From: VAZQ01 sp036557705
Lineage (GTDB): Bacteria > Pseudomonadota > Alphaproteobacteria > Rhizobiales > Xanthobacteraceae
Length of the DNA stretch: 64,000 bases
NCBI GenBank assembly: GCA_036557705.1
Contig: DATBHB010000128.1
Coordinates: 20,798-84,797, forward strand
Direction of reading: 5' to 3'
The notes beneath the pieces are model-generated. The model was not told where the DNA came from. It worked only from the letters and a program-made list of their open reading frames with translations, and did no database searches. Below are positions 38,300 to 46,952 of this stretch, one piece after another. A program made the translations under genes and the position numbers. How positions within the stretch are numbered: position 1 is the first letter of the stretch; the number at the start of each line of letters is the position of its first letter.

Positions 38300-39163
38300 A
38301 TGACGAATCGGAGCCTGAGCGGCCTTTCGGCGGGTGTCCTGGCCGCCGCGCTGATCGTCCTCACAATGGCGCCTGGGAAGGCCGCCGATGACGCGAAATA
38401 TCCCAACTGGAAGGGCCAGTGGGTCACGATCAATTTCCGCTTGGGGGGTCAGGTCATAAAATACGATCCCAACAAGGCATGGGGGCCGGCACAGCAGGCC
38501 CCGCTCACGCCGGAATACCAGAAGATCCTGGAAGAGAGCATGGCCGATCAGGCCGAGGGCGGGCTCGGCAATTATCCCACCGCCCGGTGTCTACCCGGCG
38601 GCATGCCGCGGGTGATGGCGGCGCCTACCCAGGAATACATCGTCACGCCGGAGACTACCTATATTTCCACCGGACAGGAGTTTCGTCGAATCTTCACTGA
38701 CGGACGCGACTGGCCAGCCGTCATCGAGCAGCCGACCTTTCAGGGCTATTCGATCGGCAGGTGGGTGGACGAGGACGGCGATGGGCGCTACGACACGCTC
38801 GAAGCCGACACGCGCGTCTTCAAAGGCCCGCGTGCTTTCGATGCTTCCGGTTTGCCGCTGGCTTTCGATAATCAGTCGATCTTCCGGGAGCGATTTCATC
38901 TCGACAAGGCCAATCCGAATCTCCTGCACGACGAAATCACCACGATCGATCATGCCTTGACGCGCCCATGGAGTGTCGACAAGACCTTCCGTCGCAGTTC
39001 CAATCCGCGACCCGACTGGGGCCAGAGGTTCTGCACTGAGGGAAACAACCAGGTCATGATCGGGAATGAAAACTACTTCCTCAGCGCCGACGGGTTGCTG
39101 ATGCCGGCCAAGAGGGATCAGGCGCCGCCGGACTTGCGCTATTTCAAGCGAACGCAAAGGTAA
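38300..39163 (+). CDS. exported hypothetical protein with EF-hand-like loop (paralog B)
   Basis: A 287-residue paralog of the gene at 37283-38146. The ATG at 38300 follows GGGAGGATCGTC, with a signal peptide ending APGKAAD. It shares YPNWKGQW, QQAPLTPEYQKILEESMADQ, CLPGGMPR, YSIGRWVDEDGDGRYDTLEA, GPRAFD, DNQSIFRERF, DHALTRPWSVDKTFR and FLSADGLLMP with paralog A. The acidic loop DEDGDGRYDTLE again has EF-hand spacing. The divergent duplicates presumably act together or on related periplasmic substrates; function unknown. Confidence 0.75.
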   Translation: MTNRSLSGLSAGVLAAALIVLTMAPGKAADDAKYPNWKGQWVTINFRLGGQVIKYDPNKAWGPAQQAPLTPEYQKILEESMADQAEGGLGNYPTARCLPGGMPRVMAAPTQEYIVTPETTYISTGQEFRRIFTDGRDWPAVIEQPTFQGYSIGRWVDEDGDGRYDTLEADTRVFKGPRAFDASGLPLAFDNQSIFRERFHLDKANPNLLHDEITTIDHALTRPWSVDKTFRRSSNPRPDWGQRFCTEGNNQVMIGNENYFLSADGLLMPAKRDQAPPDLRYFKRTQR

Positions 39164-39335
39164 TGCTCTGGCGCCGGGGACACGCACTCTGAACGGGTCG
39201 GCCGATACGGGCGTTACTCCCGCTGTTCCAGAGTCTAGTTTTGTACAGTCCGTTGCCGAATTACCACAGCTTCCATGTGCCCGGGATGGTATGATCCTGC
39301 TTGGGTAGACAGGGCAAATTGTCAGGGGGGCGTAC

Positions 39336-40016
39336 GTGGAAAATTTGACTTACTCCGCGGACTTGATCCGAGCACTCGTCGATATTCCGCCGAACTCGCA
39401 TCGGGAGGCATTTGACGCAACCGGATACGCTGCGAGCGCTTGGCCTGATTCGCTAAAACCGATCGGCGCGGGAGCTGCTCAATGTGAGTCCTTCGAGGAA
39501 TGGTGGAACAGACACAAGATAACTCTCGCCCATCTCCATCCAATGATGGCGGAGCAGTGGATATACAGACACTGGATTTGGTCCCCCTACCGCAATCTGC
39601 CCCTTGACCAGTTGGTGTGGCGGCAAGAGTCGTGGAAGACCAGGCGGATTCTGGAGGAAGCCTTCAGGCGCCCGCAATTCGGGATGCTTCAACCGGCATT
39701 CGATTACGAGGTCTTTCACGGCAAGTATTTCGAGCCGGCCCGCAGCATGGATCAAACCGGGACTTGGAATTATCCGATCATGGTCCTATCGACGCCGAAT
39801 GGCGTAAAGACGACTCGGGGCGTATTCGCACAGGTGCGCTACTGCCTCATCGAGGGGCATCAGCGGGTACGGTACCTCAACGCATTGAGCGCTCGCGGTG
39901 AATGTGCCGGCGAACATTGCGTTTTCCTGCTCTCGATCGGAGAGCGCGGGCTCCCTCATTCCACACCTTCGTCGGTGCACAAGCCTGCCAGTCACTGGAG
40001 CGCGATGTCGGCCTGA
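39336..40016 (+). CDS. hypothetical protein with ParB-like GHxRVRYL segment
   Basis: A 226-residue soluble protein starting at GTG after CAGGGGGGCGTAC. The N-half has Trp/His-rich segments (WWNRHKITLAHLHPMM, YRHWIWSPYR). The C-half reads YPIMVLSTPNG, VFAQVRYCLIEGHQRVRYL, with the last part like the ParB/sulfiredoxin nucleotide-binding box (EGHHR). It may be a small-molecule kinase or nuclease of the ParB-like fold, but this is tentative. It precedes the WaaG-like gene by about 100 bases. Confidence 0.6.
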   Translation: MENLTYSADLIRALVDIPPNSHREAFDATGYAASAWPDSLKPIGAGAAQCESFEEWWNRHKITLAHLHPMMAEQWIYRHWIWSPYRNLPLDQLVWRQESWKTRRILEEAFRRPQFGMLQPAFDYEVFHGKYFEPARSMDQTGTWNYPIMVLSTPNGVKTTRGVFAQVRYCLIEGHQRVRYLNALSARGECAGEHCVFLLSIGERGLPHSTPSSVHKPASHWSAMSA

Positions 40017-40114
40017 TATTCGGCCTTATATATTGTCTCGATATGCGATCACAGTTGCGGGCGGAGGGCATCGATTCCCATGCACTTCGCGGCTGACCTT
40101 TCAACCTCCGGCGC

Positions 40115-41224
40115 ATGCGTTTAGCCTTTGCAATCGTCACGCTGTTTCCGTGGGGAGGGCTGCAGCGCGATTGTCTGCGAATGAGCCGCGCTGCGAGACA
40201 AGCCGGGCACGAGGTGACCATCTTCACTGCGCGACGCTTTGGGGAACTGCCGGGCGATCTCGACGTGAGGGTGTTGCCGGTAGGCTCGCTCACTAATTAC
40301 GGCCGCAACCGCCGGTTCAGCGAGGCGCTCCGGGGGGCGCTTGGCGGGCGCTTCGATCGCGTCGTCGGGTTTGACAAGATCCCGGGCCTCGACGTGCTGT
40401 ACTGTGGACATTCTTGCTATGCCGAGTCGAAGCCGGGCTTCTGGCGCAAGCTCAACCCGCGCGTCCGCGGGATGCTGGCGCTGGAGGAGTCCTGCTTTGC
40501 CCCGGATTCGCGCACCCGTGTGCTCGCGCTGGCGGAGTCGCAGGTCACAGCCTATCGTCGCGCATGGGAGACGCCTCCGGAACGAATCACTCTGCTGCCA
40601 CCGCCGATCGACGCCGGTCGTCGACATCCAGAATTTCGCACCGATGAAACGCGCGAACGCGTCCGCGCTAAGCTTGGGCTTGCGGCCGAAACACTCGTAT
40701 TGTTGTCGATCGGAGCATGGCCGAGGACCAAGGGGCTCGACCGGATTGTCGCGGCGCTTCCTCATTTCAAGGAAGCGAAACTTCTAGTCTGCGGCGCCGC
40801 GTCGGATAATCCGGAGGCAGTCGCGCTAGTCGATCAGGCTCGTAGTCTAGGCGTGGCAGATCGCATTTGCTTGCTGGGACCGCGCGAGGACGTGCCGCAA
40901 ATCATGGCCGCGGCCGATCTTCTCGTACACCCGGCGAGAGTGGAGGCCGGCGGGATTGTGATCGTGGAGGCGATCGTCAATGGCCTTCCGACCATCGCAA
41001 CCGCACTATGCGGATTTTCGTCCCACATCAGAAGGGCTGATGCGGGAATCGTCATCCCCGAGCCCTTCACGGGCCACGCGTTGATCGATGCACTCCGGCG
41101 TGGCACGGACCGGCAGGCCAGAGCGAGATGGTCTGCGAACGGAGTCTCCTATGGCGCAGACCCGGAGCTTTACGCCGGCATAGATCGGGCGCTTGAGGCC
41201 ATCGTGAAGGGCCGCCTGAACTGA
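40115..41224 (+). CDS. waaG: WaaG-like LPS glucosyltransferase (GT4)
   Basis: A 369-residue GT-B enzyme of family GT4. The N-terminal VTLFPWGGLQRDCLRMSRAA, the GFDKIPGLDVLYCGHSCYAE region and SYGADPELY near the end are characteristic of UDP-glucose:LPS core alpha-1,3-glucosyltransferase (WaaG/RfaG). The donor-binding EX7E element is present as EAGGIVIVEAI. It acts at the inner-membrane cytosolic face on lipid A-core. Here it opens a block of polysaccharide genes. The exact acceptor in this organism may differ from enteric core. Confidence 0.8.
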   Translation: MRLAFAIVTLFPWGGLQRDCLRMSRAARQAGHEVTIFTARRFGELPGDLDVRVLPVGSLTNYGRNRRFSEALRGALGGRFDRVVGFDKIPGLDVLYCGHSCYAESKPGFWRKLNPRVRGMLALEESCFAPDSRTRVLALAESQVTAYRRAWETPPERITLLPPPIDAGRRHPEFRTDETRERVRAKLGLAAETLVLLSIGAWPRTKGLDRIVAALPHFKEAKLLVCGAASDNPEAVALVDQARSLGVADRICLLGPREDVPQIMAAADLLVHPARVEAGGIVIVEAIVNGLPTIATALCGFSSHIRRADAGIVIPEPFTGHALIDALRRGTDRQARARWSANGVSYGADPELYAGIDRALEAIVKGRLN

Positions 41225-41292
41225 CCCGAACTTTCGCCGTCCTGGTCGAGGTCACTCGATCCATTTCGAGAGCGTACTCGCCGCGCGCGCCC

Positions 41293-42396
41293 TCACGCGG
41301 ACGCTGCCGCAGCGGGTTCCGATGCACCGCCCAGGCGGTCAGCGACACAAGTCCCACCGCCGAAGAGCGCCAGTTCGAAGCGTCGGGCATATTCGGGCCA
41401 AGAGATACCCTGCTGATTTTGGATTGCCGCCTCGTGCTGGCGGCGCCAAAGGCGATCGTCAGTCAGTAGCGACACCGCCGCTTCGGCAAACTGCCCGGCA
41501 TCGGATCGGTGAAAGCCGGTGACGCCGTCGATCACGCGTTCAGGCAGGACGGCGACCGGCGCAATCACTGCCGGCACCCCCAGCGCCTGAGCCTCCGCCA
41601 GCGACAAACAAAACGCTTCGCATTTGTGCCCAAGATAGAGCATCACGCGGGAGTTGCGCATCGCCTCAATGAGTTCTCGCCGCTCAAGGCTCGGATGCAC
41701 GACAACAGAGCGCTTGACGTTTTCCGGCATGCCGGGCGGCAGGACGGAGCCCTCCCACGCCTTCCAGGCCTCCTCGCCGGGGCGCAGGCTGTTCACACCG
41801 AAGACGTCGAGCACCGCGTCCGGCACGCGCGGGAGAATCGAGGCTGCCCAAATTTCAACCAGGCGCCGGAGATTACGCTGGGGGTTGGAGGCGAATATGG
41901 CGCGGCGCCGCGGGACCGTCGCGCGGAACTCGCGACCTCTCACGTCGTCCGGCAGGGCGAGCGGTATGACGATTTTAGACGCCTGGTGGGGCAGCAAGTG
42001 CGAATAGCGCACGACCTGATACTGGCTCGCCAATATCGGGATAGGGCGGTAGAGCCACATCCGCCAAATCTTCTTGTAATGCTTGAGCTGATTGGACGGC
42101 CAAAGCACCCAGATCGCCCTTCGCTGGGGCTTGCGAACAAAACCGAGCAGTTTTGGCTGTTGAACCGCCACGTATAGGTCGCAGCTCTCGGGCGCAGCGT
42201 GGCTCAAAGGCCGCCATGCGACTCCCTCGTGCTCGATCGGCCCTTCACAATTCGTGTACACGCTGACCTCGTGTCCACGACAGACCAGCTCGCGAGCGCA
42301 GCGAATGACGCTCGATTCGGTGCCCCCTAATGGCCGCACATCAAGGTCGCGGCCATCATAAGGCATCGAAGTATCGGCAATGATGATTCTGGACAT
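41293..42396 (-). CDS. GT4-type glycosyltransferase
   Basis: A 367-residue protein. The start MSRIIIADTSMPYDGRDLDVRPLGGTESS has the GGxE acceptor loop of GT4 enzymes. The C-domain shows NSRVMLYLGHKCEAFCLSLAEAQALG with the EX7E motif (EAFCLSLAE) that binds the nucleotide-sugar phosphate. It is convergent with the WaaG-like gene, 68 bases apart. It probably adds a sugar to LPS or another surface glycan. Donor and linkage cannot be read from sequence. Confidence 0.85.
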   Translation of the reverse strand: MSRIIIADTSMPYDGRDLDVRPLGGTESSVIRCARELVCRGHEVSVYTNCEGPIEHEGVAWRPLSHAAPESCDLYVAVQQPKLLGFVRKPQRRAIWVLWPSNQLKHYKKIWRMWLYRPIPILASQYQVVRYSHLLPHQASKIVIPLALPDDVRGREFRATVPRRRAIFASNPQRNLRRLVEIWAASILPRVPDAVLDVFGVNSLRPGEEAWKAWEGSVLPPGMPENVKRSVVVHPSLERRELIEAMRNSRVMLYLGHKCEAFCLSLAEAQALGVPAVIAPVAVLPERVIDGVTGFHRSDAGQFAEAAVSLLTDDRLWRRQHEAAIQNQQGISWPEYARRFELALFGGGTCVADRLGGASEPAAAASA

Positions 42397-42458
42397 GAGT
42401 TTTCTCTGCGATTGTTCCAGTCGCTAGCATAAGCGACTGCGTGTCCCGGGTGCGGTGC

Positions 42459-42645
42459 AGCGCGAGCGCGCGCCTAGGACAGAATTGAAATCTGCACATG
42501 TACCTCAGCGCGCGCGAGTGGTGCACCGCTGATCCGGGACCGCCAAGACCGAGCTTCTGGCGGTCCCGCGTCTGCAGCGCAGCGCGGCTCGGCTTCTACG
42601 CTCAATCGGAAGTCCTCCGACCGCGCTGCGCTGTGCGCGGGACAC
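42459..42645. repeat. long repeat shared with 23787-23974, copy B
   Basis: Begins AGCGCGAGCGCGCGC and ends GCGCGGGACAC. The centre CTGATCCGGGACCGCCAAG…CTTCTGGCGGTCCCGCGTCTGCA matches copy A. It fills the gap between the two minus-strand glycosyltransferase genes. Confidence 0.8.
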
Positions 42646-42697
42646 GACAACCTGGCGCCCACGACCCGACCGAACTTCATCGCAATCCGCTCCTGAG

Positions 42698-43783
42698 CTA
42701 CTTTCGCTTCCCATGGCGCTGAGCCTTGATGCAATCCAAGGCAATATCAAGGACATGCTCGCAGACACGATCGTGCGTATGATACGCCAGCACATGTTCG
42801 CGAGCGTTGCGCCCCATTTCTGCCAATGTAAACTTGTCCTGCAAGGCTCTGGTTACGACCGTGCTCAGTCCGCTGTCCTCCAGCGGATAAACGAACGTGT
42901 GAACTCCATCTATCAGCGGCCGATATCGCAAGACGCTTGGCGGGCTCGTGACCGGCACCGATTGGCATAGGCTTGCTTCGAAATGCCTGAAGCAATCACC
43001 CCAGCCGAAGCCCTCCGGCGACCAAGTCAACCAGGCGCGTGCGCACCGCTCGAGATACTCCGTTTTCGACAAGCCGCCTTGGCAGATATCAACCGAATAA
43101 CCGGCGGCGGCGAGTGCCTTGAGCTGCTCAAAGCCGCGCTGGCGAATGGCAGAATTGATTCGGCCGGCAAAGAATATATCGACAGATTTTTCCTCTCGCG
43201 TAGCAAGCGCCAGACGAGCCGTATCCTCCGAGACACCGACACTGATGGGACGGAATTTATCGGCATTGCGCAAGAAGAACTTGGACGACATGACCTTCCT
43301 GGGAGTGCGGAACCTGGGCACGACATCGAACAGCGCCTTCGCCGGATCCATCGGCAGATCCCGCTTGAAATAGACGATTGACCGGTCGAGGAGCTTCATT
43401 GCCGGACGAGGCACCGTAATCATATCGTTGAGGTCGAGCACGACGAGCGGAATCGGATAACGGGTTCGTGCGGCGTAAGTGCCCAAGGTACGAAACCGAA
43501 AAAGAACGCGAGAGAGCGCTGCCGGTAGCCCGGCGAATGCGCGCCTAGAGTCCAAAAGCGGCCGAGCCGGCGGGAAGCAGAACACCACATCCCACTCGCC
43601 GCGCTTGAGCGAGCGCAGCAAGCCCGGAATGATTGTCGGCCCAAACGCCCTATACTCCAGGCCGTCGACGCTGCGGCTACTGGCGCCCGTGAAGATCAGC
43701 GTCGTTTCCCGCGGCATGCTCCTCTTGAAGATGCTGTCCTCGCCGATCTCGAGAATCCTCAGGGGTCTTTCCCTGTCCCCCAT
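42698..43783 (-). CDS. glycosyltransferase-like protein with GT-B C-terminal domain
   Basis: A 361-residue protein. The N-half carries Rossmann-like strands (PLRILEIGEDS, WDVVFCFPPARPL, IPLVVLDLNDM). The C-half has KSVDIFFAGRINSAIRQRG, TWSPEGFGWGDCFRHFEAS and a C-terminal AREHVLAYHTHDR helix, as in GT1/GT4-like glycan transferases that end in a DUF3880-type domain. A basic tail closes it. It is divergent from the TIGR04372 tandem, with 162 bases between. Acceptor and donor unknown. Confidence 0.7.
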   Translation of the reverse strand: MGDRERPLRILEIGEDSIFKRSMPRETTLIFTGASSRSVDGLEYRAFGPTIIPGLLRSLKRGEWDVVFCFPPARPLLDSRRAFAGLPAALSRVLFRFRTLGTYAARTRYPIPLVVLDLNDMITVPRPAMKLLDRSIVYFKRDLPMDPAKALFDVVPRFRTPRKVMSSKFFLRNADKFRPISVGVSEDTARLALATREEKSVDIFFAGRINSAIRQRGFEQLKALAAAGYSVDICQGGLSKTEYLERCARAWLTWSPEGFGWGDCFRHFEASLCQSVPVTSPPSVLRYRPLIDGVHTFVYPLEDSGLSTVVTRALQDKFTLAEMGRNAREHVLAYHTHDRVCEHVLDIALDCIKAQRHGKRK

Positions 43784-43945
43784 GGACCGTCCTCATTTCA
43801 CAGTCATCGATCGGCAGCGGACAGACGGCCGGAGGCCGATCTTGCTCCCGGTTGGCACCTCGGCTAACCACAAGCGTCCAGTGAACTCAAGAGCTTATGC
43901 CTCGCGCCTCTTGCTTTGCGACGGGAAAGTGGGGAGCCATACGAG

Positions 43946-45442
43946 ATGGTTCTACGGCGGACGAGGAAGTCCCTCAAGCGTTGGTTGAGGTTTCACCCGA
44001 TTGCATCCCGCTCCTATACGGCGATCTCCTGGACGTTGACGCGCTCTCCGCCTGCCGTGGGTGTAAAACGGTCTCTTGCCAGGACCGCCAACGCTTTGTT
44101 CCCGATGTGGATCGAGCGCCGGTGCAGGCTGGCCTATCGTTACGCCAGCGAGGGCAAAGTTGGGCAGGCCGTTGCCATTGCCGACGACCTTTTGGCTCGC
44201 AAGGTCGATCTTTACGACCCCACGATCGCTCGACTTGGTGCGGTCTATTCATTGCAGGGCCGCTATGAAGAGGCGTATCGCCTTTTCGAGCGTATGGAGG
44301 AGCGCTGCCATGAGGTGGCTCGCGAGTTGCAGTATGACCGTTTGGGCCTCCGGTTTTTCCCAAGCGAAATGTATTCAGCCATCGGTCACATCGGCCTGTT
44401 CGACAAATACGTCAAAGCAGAGACACTAGGCATCATCCCGCGTCGCACTAATATTATTATCGGCGCTCCCGAGGATGCTTCAAATCCAGCCTATCTGCGC
44501 TACTGGGAAAAGTATTTCTCGCGGATAACGAACCAGCGAACGATATCCTGTCTGGCCCCCTTGGTTTATCCTCTACAAGCACATCTGGACGTAGTGCGAC
44601 TGGGCAATCGCGTGCGCAGATTCGTCTCATTCAGCCGGGAAGTGCAGTTGCAATGGGAGGCCGAAGGCCGAGGTCCGCTCCTGGACTTGAGCGCCGAGCA
44701 CCGCGAACGGGGCTACCAGTTCTTGCGCAGTCTTGGAATTCCTGAAGGTGCGTGGTTCGTCGGCCTGCATGTGCGCGAAGGCAATGATCGCATGCGCGAC
44801 GTGCGAACCGCCGACATCACCACCTATCGCCTCGCCGTCGAGGAGATCGTCAAGCGCGGCGGCTGGGTAGTACGGATTGGCAACGCAGAAATGCGTCCGC
44901 TGCCATCCTGGCCTAATACGATCGACTATGCGCATAGCCCGAAACGCGAGGACTGGATGGATGTGTTCGTATGGGCCGAGGGGCGGTTCTTCATCGGCAC
45001 CGCGTCCGGACCACAGGTGATCCCGACCACCTTCGGCAAACCGGTTGCGATCGCCAATTACGGGCCAATCGCGATCAATGTCTGCGGCCGGGGCGACATA
45101 ATGCTTCCCAAGCACTATTGGCACGAGAAGGACGGCCGCTATCTCGCACTGGCCGAACGAATAAGCTCCGATTCTCGCTCTCTCGAATCAACACGCGCGC
45201 TGGCGGCCATGGGGATCCGCGTCGTCGACAACAGTCCCGAGGAGCTTCGCGAACTGGTGATCGAAATGATGGACCGCCTGGAGAGCCGGTATACGGAAAC
45301 GGTGCAGGAGCGGGCACTGCAGGAACGCTTCGCGCAAACAGCGGCAGCCTACGAGCTTTATCCCGTCAAAATCGCTCGTGCATTCATGAGCAGACATTCA
45401 GACCTGTTCGGGCAAGACCCGCAGCGAGCCAGTGTGGTTTGA
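43946..45442 (+). CDS. TIGR04372-family putative glycosyltransferase 1
   Basis: A 498-residue protein; the ATG at 43946 follows GGGAGCCATACGAG. A basic N-terminus (LRRTRKSLKRWLRF) and a short tetratricopeptide-like stretch (GQAVAIADDLLARK, GRYEEAYRLFERM) come first. The TIGR04372 domain follows, with EGAWFVGLHVREGNDR, RGGWVVRIGNAEMRPL, DWMDVFVWAEGRFFIGTASG and PTTFGKPVAIANYGP. This pattern resembles the GDP-fucose-type O-fucosyltransferase/GT65-like fold. First of three tandem homologs; probably polysaccharide or flagellin/LPS modification. Confidence 0.85.
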   Translation: MVLRRTRKSLKRWLRFHPIASRSYTAISWTLTRSPPAVGVKRSLARTANALFPMWIERRCRLAYRYASEGKVGQAVAIADDLLARKVDLYDPTIARLGAVYSLQGRYEEAYRLFERMEERCHEVARELQYDRLGLRFFPSEMYSAIGHIGLFDKYVKAETLGIIPRRTNIIIGAPEDASNPAYLRYWEKYFSRITNQRTISCLAPLVYPLQAHLDVVRLGNRVRRFVSFSREVQLQWEAEGRGPLLDLSAEHRERGYQFLRSLGIPEGAWFVGLHVREGNDRMRDVRTADITTYRLAVEEIVKRGGWVVRIGNAEMRPLPSWPNTIDYAHSPKREDWMDVFVWAEGRFFIGTASGPQVIPTTFGKPVAIANYGPIAINVCGRGDIMLPKHYWHEKDGRYLALAERISSDSRSLESTRALAAMGIRVVDNSPEELRELVIEMMDRLESRYTETVQERALQERFAQTAAAYELYPVKIARAFMSRHSDLFGQDPQRASVV

Positions 45443-45482
45443 TCCGACATTACGTTCTCTGCGCCAACAGAGCTGAGCAGGC

Positions 45483-46952
45483 ATGGGTTTCGAACGGCTG
45501 AAAAGCTCCTTGAAACTGAAGCTCACGCGTCACGCTTTCGCGCGACGTCTTTACGACAGACTTTCTCGGGCCGCCTGGATCGGAAAGGGACTCGTTCCCA
45601 AAAGCGCGAAAAGATCCTTCGCGAAATTCCTTGGCATTGCGTTTCCGCTGTGGATAGAGCCGCGGGTACGCCTCGCTCAATATTATCTTCATCTCGGAAA
45701 ATCGGAAAAGGCCGCTGCGATAGCAGACGACCTGCTCTTACGCAGGCCCGATGCTACGATGGACCGCACGCCCCATAATATCGCTGTAATTTATCATTCA
45801 AGCGGCCGCATCGACGATGCCCATCGCCTGTTCGAACGTATGGAGGATCGCCGCCGCAAGCTCGCTCGCGAATTGCAGTATGACCGCCTCGGTTTTCGTA
45901 TTTTTTCTCGGGCCAGTTTTACAAACATCGGTCCCCTGGGTCTGCTCGATAAGTACATCAAGGCCGACTTGCTGGATATAATACCTCGACGTGCGAACAT
46001 ACTCCTTTTTGCTCCCGAGGCGTCCCACAATCCGACTTATGTCCAGTACTGGCAGAAATATGTGTCGGTGGTGACCCACCCGCGAGCGGTCTCGGTTCTC
46101 GCGCCGCTCGTCCCCTGGCTCGAAGAGAGGTCGTCCTGGCAGTGGTGTGGCGGCAATATTACGGCAATTGCCCGCCGGGCACAGCTGCAATGGGAGGCGG
46201 AACGGCGTAGCCCTCTTCTTGGATTGAATTCCGAGCACCGGGAGCGGGGCTGGCGCCTGCTACACGAACTTGGCGTGCCAGAAGGGGCTTGGTTCGTTGG
46301 ACTGCATGTGCGCGAGGGCCGCGATCGGAACAACTTGCGCAACGCCGATATCACCACCTATCGGTCGGCGATAGAAGCAATTGCCAATCGGGGCGGCTGG
46401 GTAATACGCATGGGCAACGATAGCATGCGTCCGCTGCCGAACTATGCGAAGACGATCGACTATGCTCACAGCGCCAGACGCCAGGACTGGATGGACGTGT
46501 TTTTGTGGGCCGAAGGCCGCTTTTTCATCGCCACTGCATCGGGACCGCAGCTTATCCCGACGACCTTCGGCAAGCCGGTCGCGATCACGAATTATGGACC
46601 CGTCTCCACGATGATCTGCGGCAAGGATGATATCCTGCTCCCAAAGCATTATCGGCTTGAGGAGAAAGGGCGCTATCTTACTCTTGCGGAACGCTTGAAC
46701 TCCAGCCATGCCCTTCAAGAGTCTCCCGACGTCCTTGCCAAGCTGGGCATTCGGGTGATGGATAACAGTCCGGAAGAGCTTCGCGATTTGGCGATCGAAA
46801 TGATGGACCGTCTGGAAGACCGACAGGCAGAGATCGAGCACGAGCGAACACTACAGGCGCGATTTGACGAGCTCGCGGCAGCCCATCAGTTTTATCCAGT
46901 GAAAGTCGCACGCGCATTTCTGTCGAGGCATCCGGATCTGCTCATCGCATGA
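45483..46952 (+). CDS. TIGR04372-family putative glycosyltransferase 2
   Basis: A 489-residue close homolog of the preceding gene, 40 bases downstream. The N-terminal helix pair (GKSEKAAAIADDLLLRR, GRIDDAHRLFERMEDRR) and the catalytic-type core are shared (GAWFVGLHVREGRDRN, GGWVIRMGNDSMRPLP, DWMDVFLWAEGRFFIATASG). The pair looks like a recent tandem duplication with divergence in the middle. It overlaps the third gene by four bases (ATGA). Confidence 0.85.
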   Translation: MGFERLKSSLKLKLTRHAFARRLYDRLSRAAWIGKGLVPKSAKRSFAKFLGIAFPLWIEPRVRLAQYYLHLGKSEKAAAIADDLLLRRPDATMDRTPHNIAVIYHSSGRIDDAHRLFERMEDRRRKLARELQYDRLGFRIFSRASFTNIGPLGLLDKYIKADLLDIIPRRANILLFAPEASHNPTYVQYWQKYVSVVTHPRAVSVLAPLVPWLEERSSWQWCGGNITAIARRAQLQWEAERRSPLLGLNSEHRERGWRLLHELGVPEGAWFVGLHVREGRDRNNLRNADITTYRSAIEAIANRGGWVIRMGNDSMRPLPNYAKTIDYAHSARRQDWMDVFLWAEGRFFIATASGPQLIPTTFGKPVAITNYGPVSTMICGKDDILLPKHYRLEEKGRYLTLAERLNSSHALQESPDVLAKLGIRVMDNSPEELRDLAIEMMDRLEDRQAEIEHERTLQARFDELAAAHQFYPVKVARAFLSRHPDLLIA

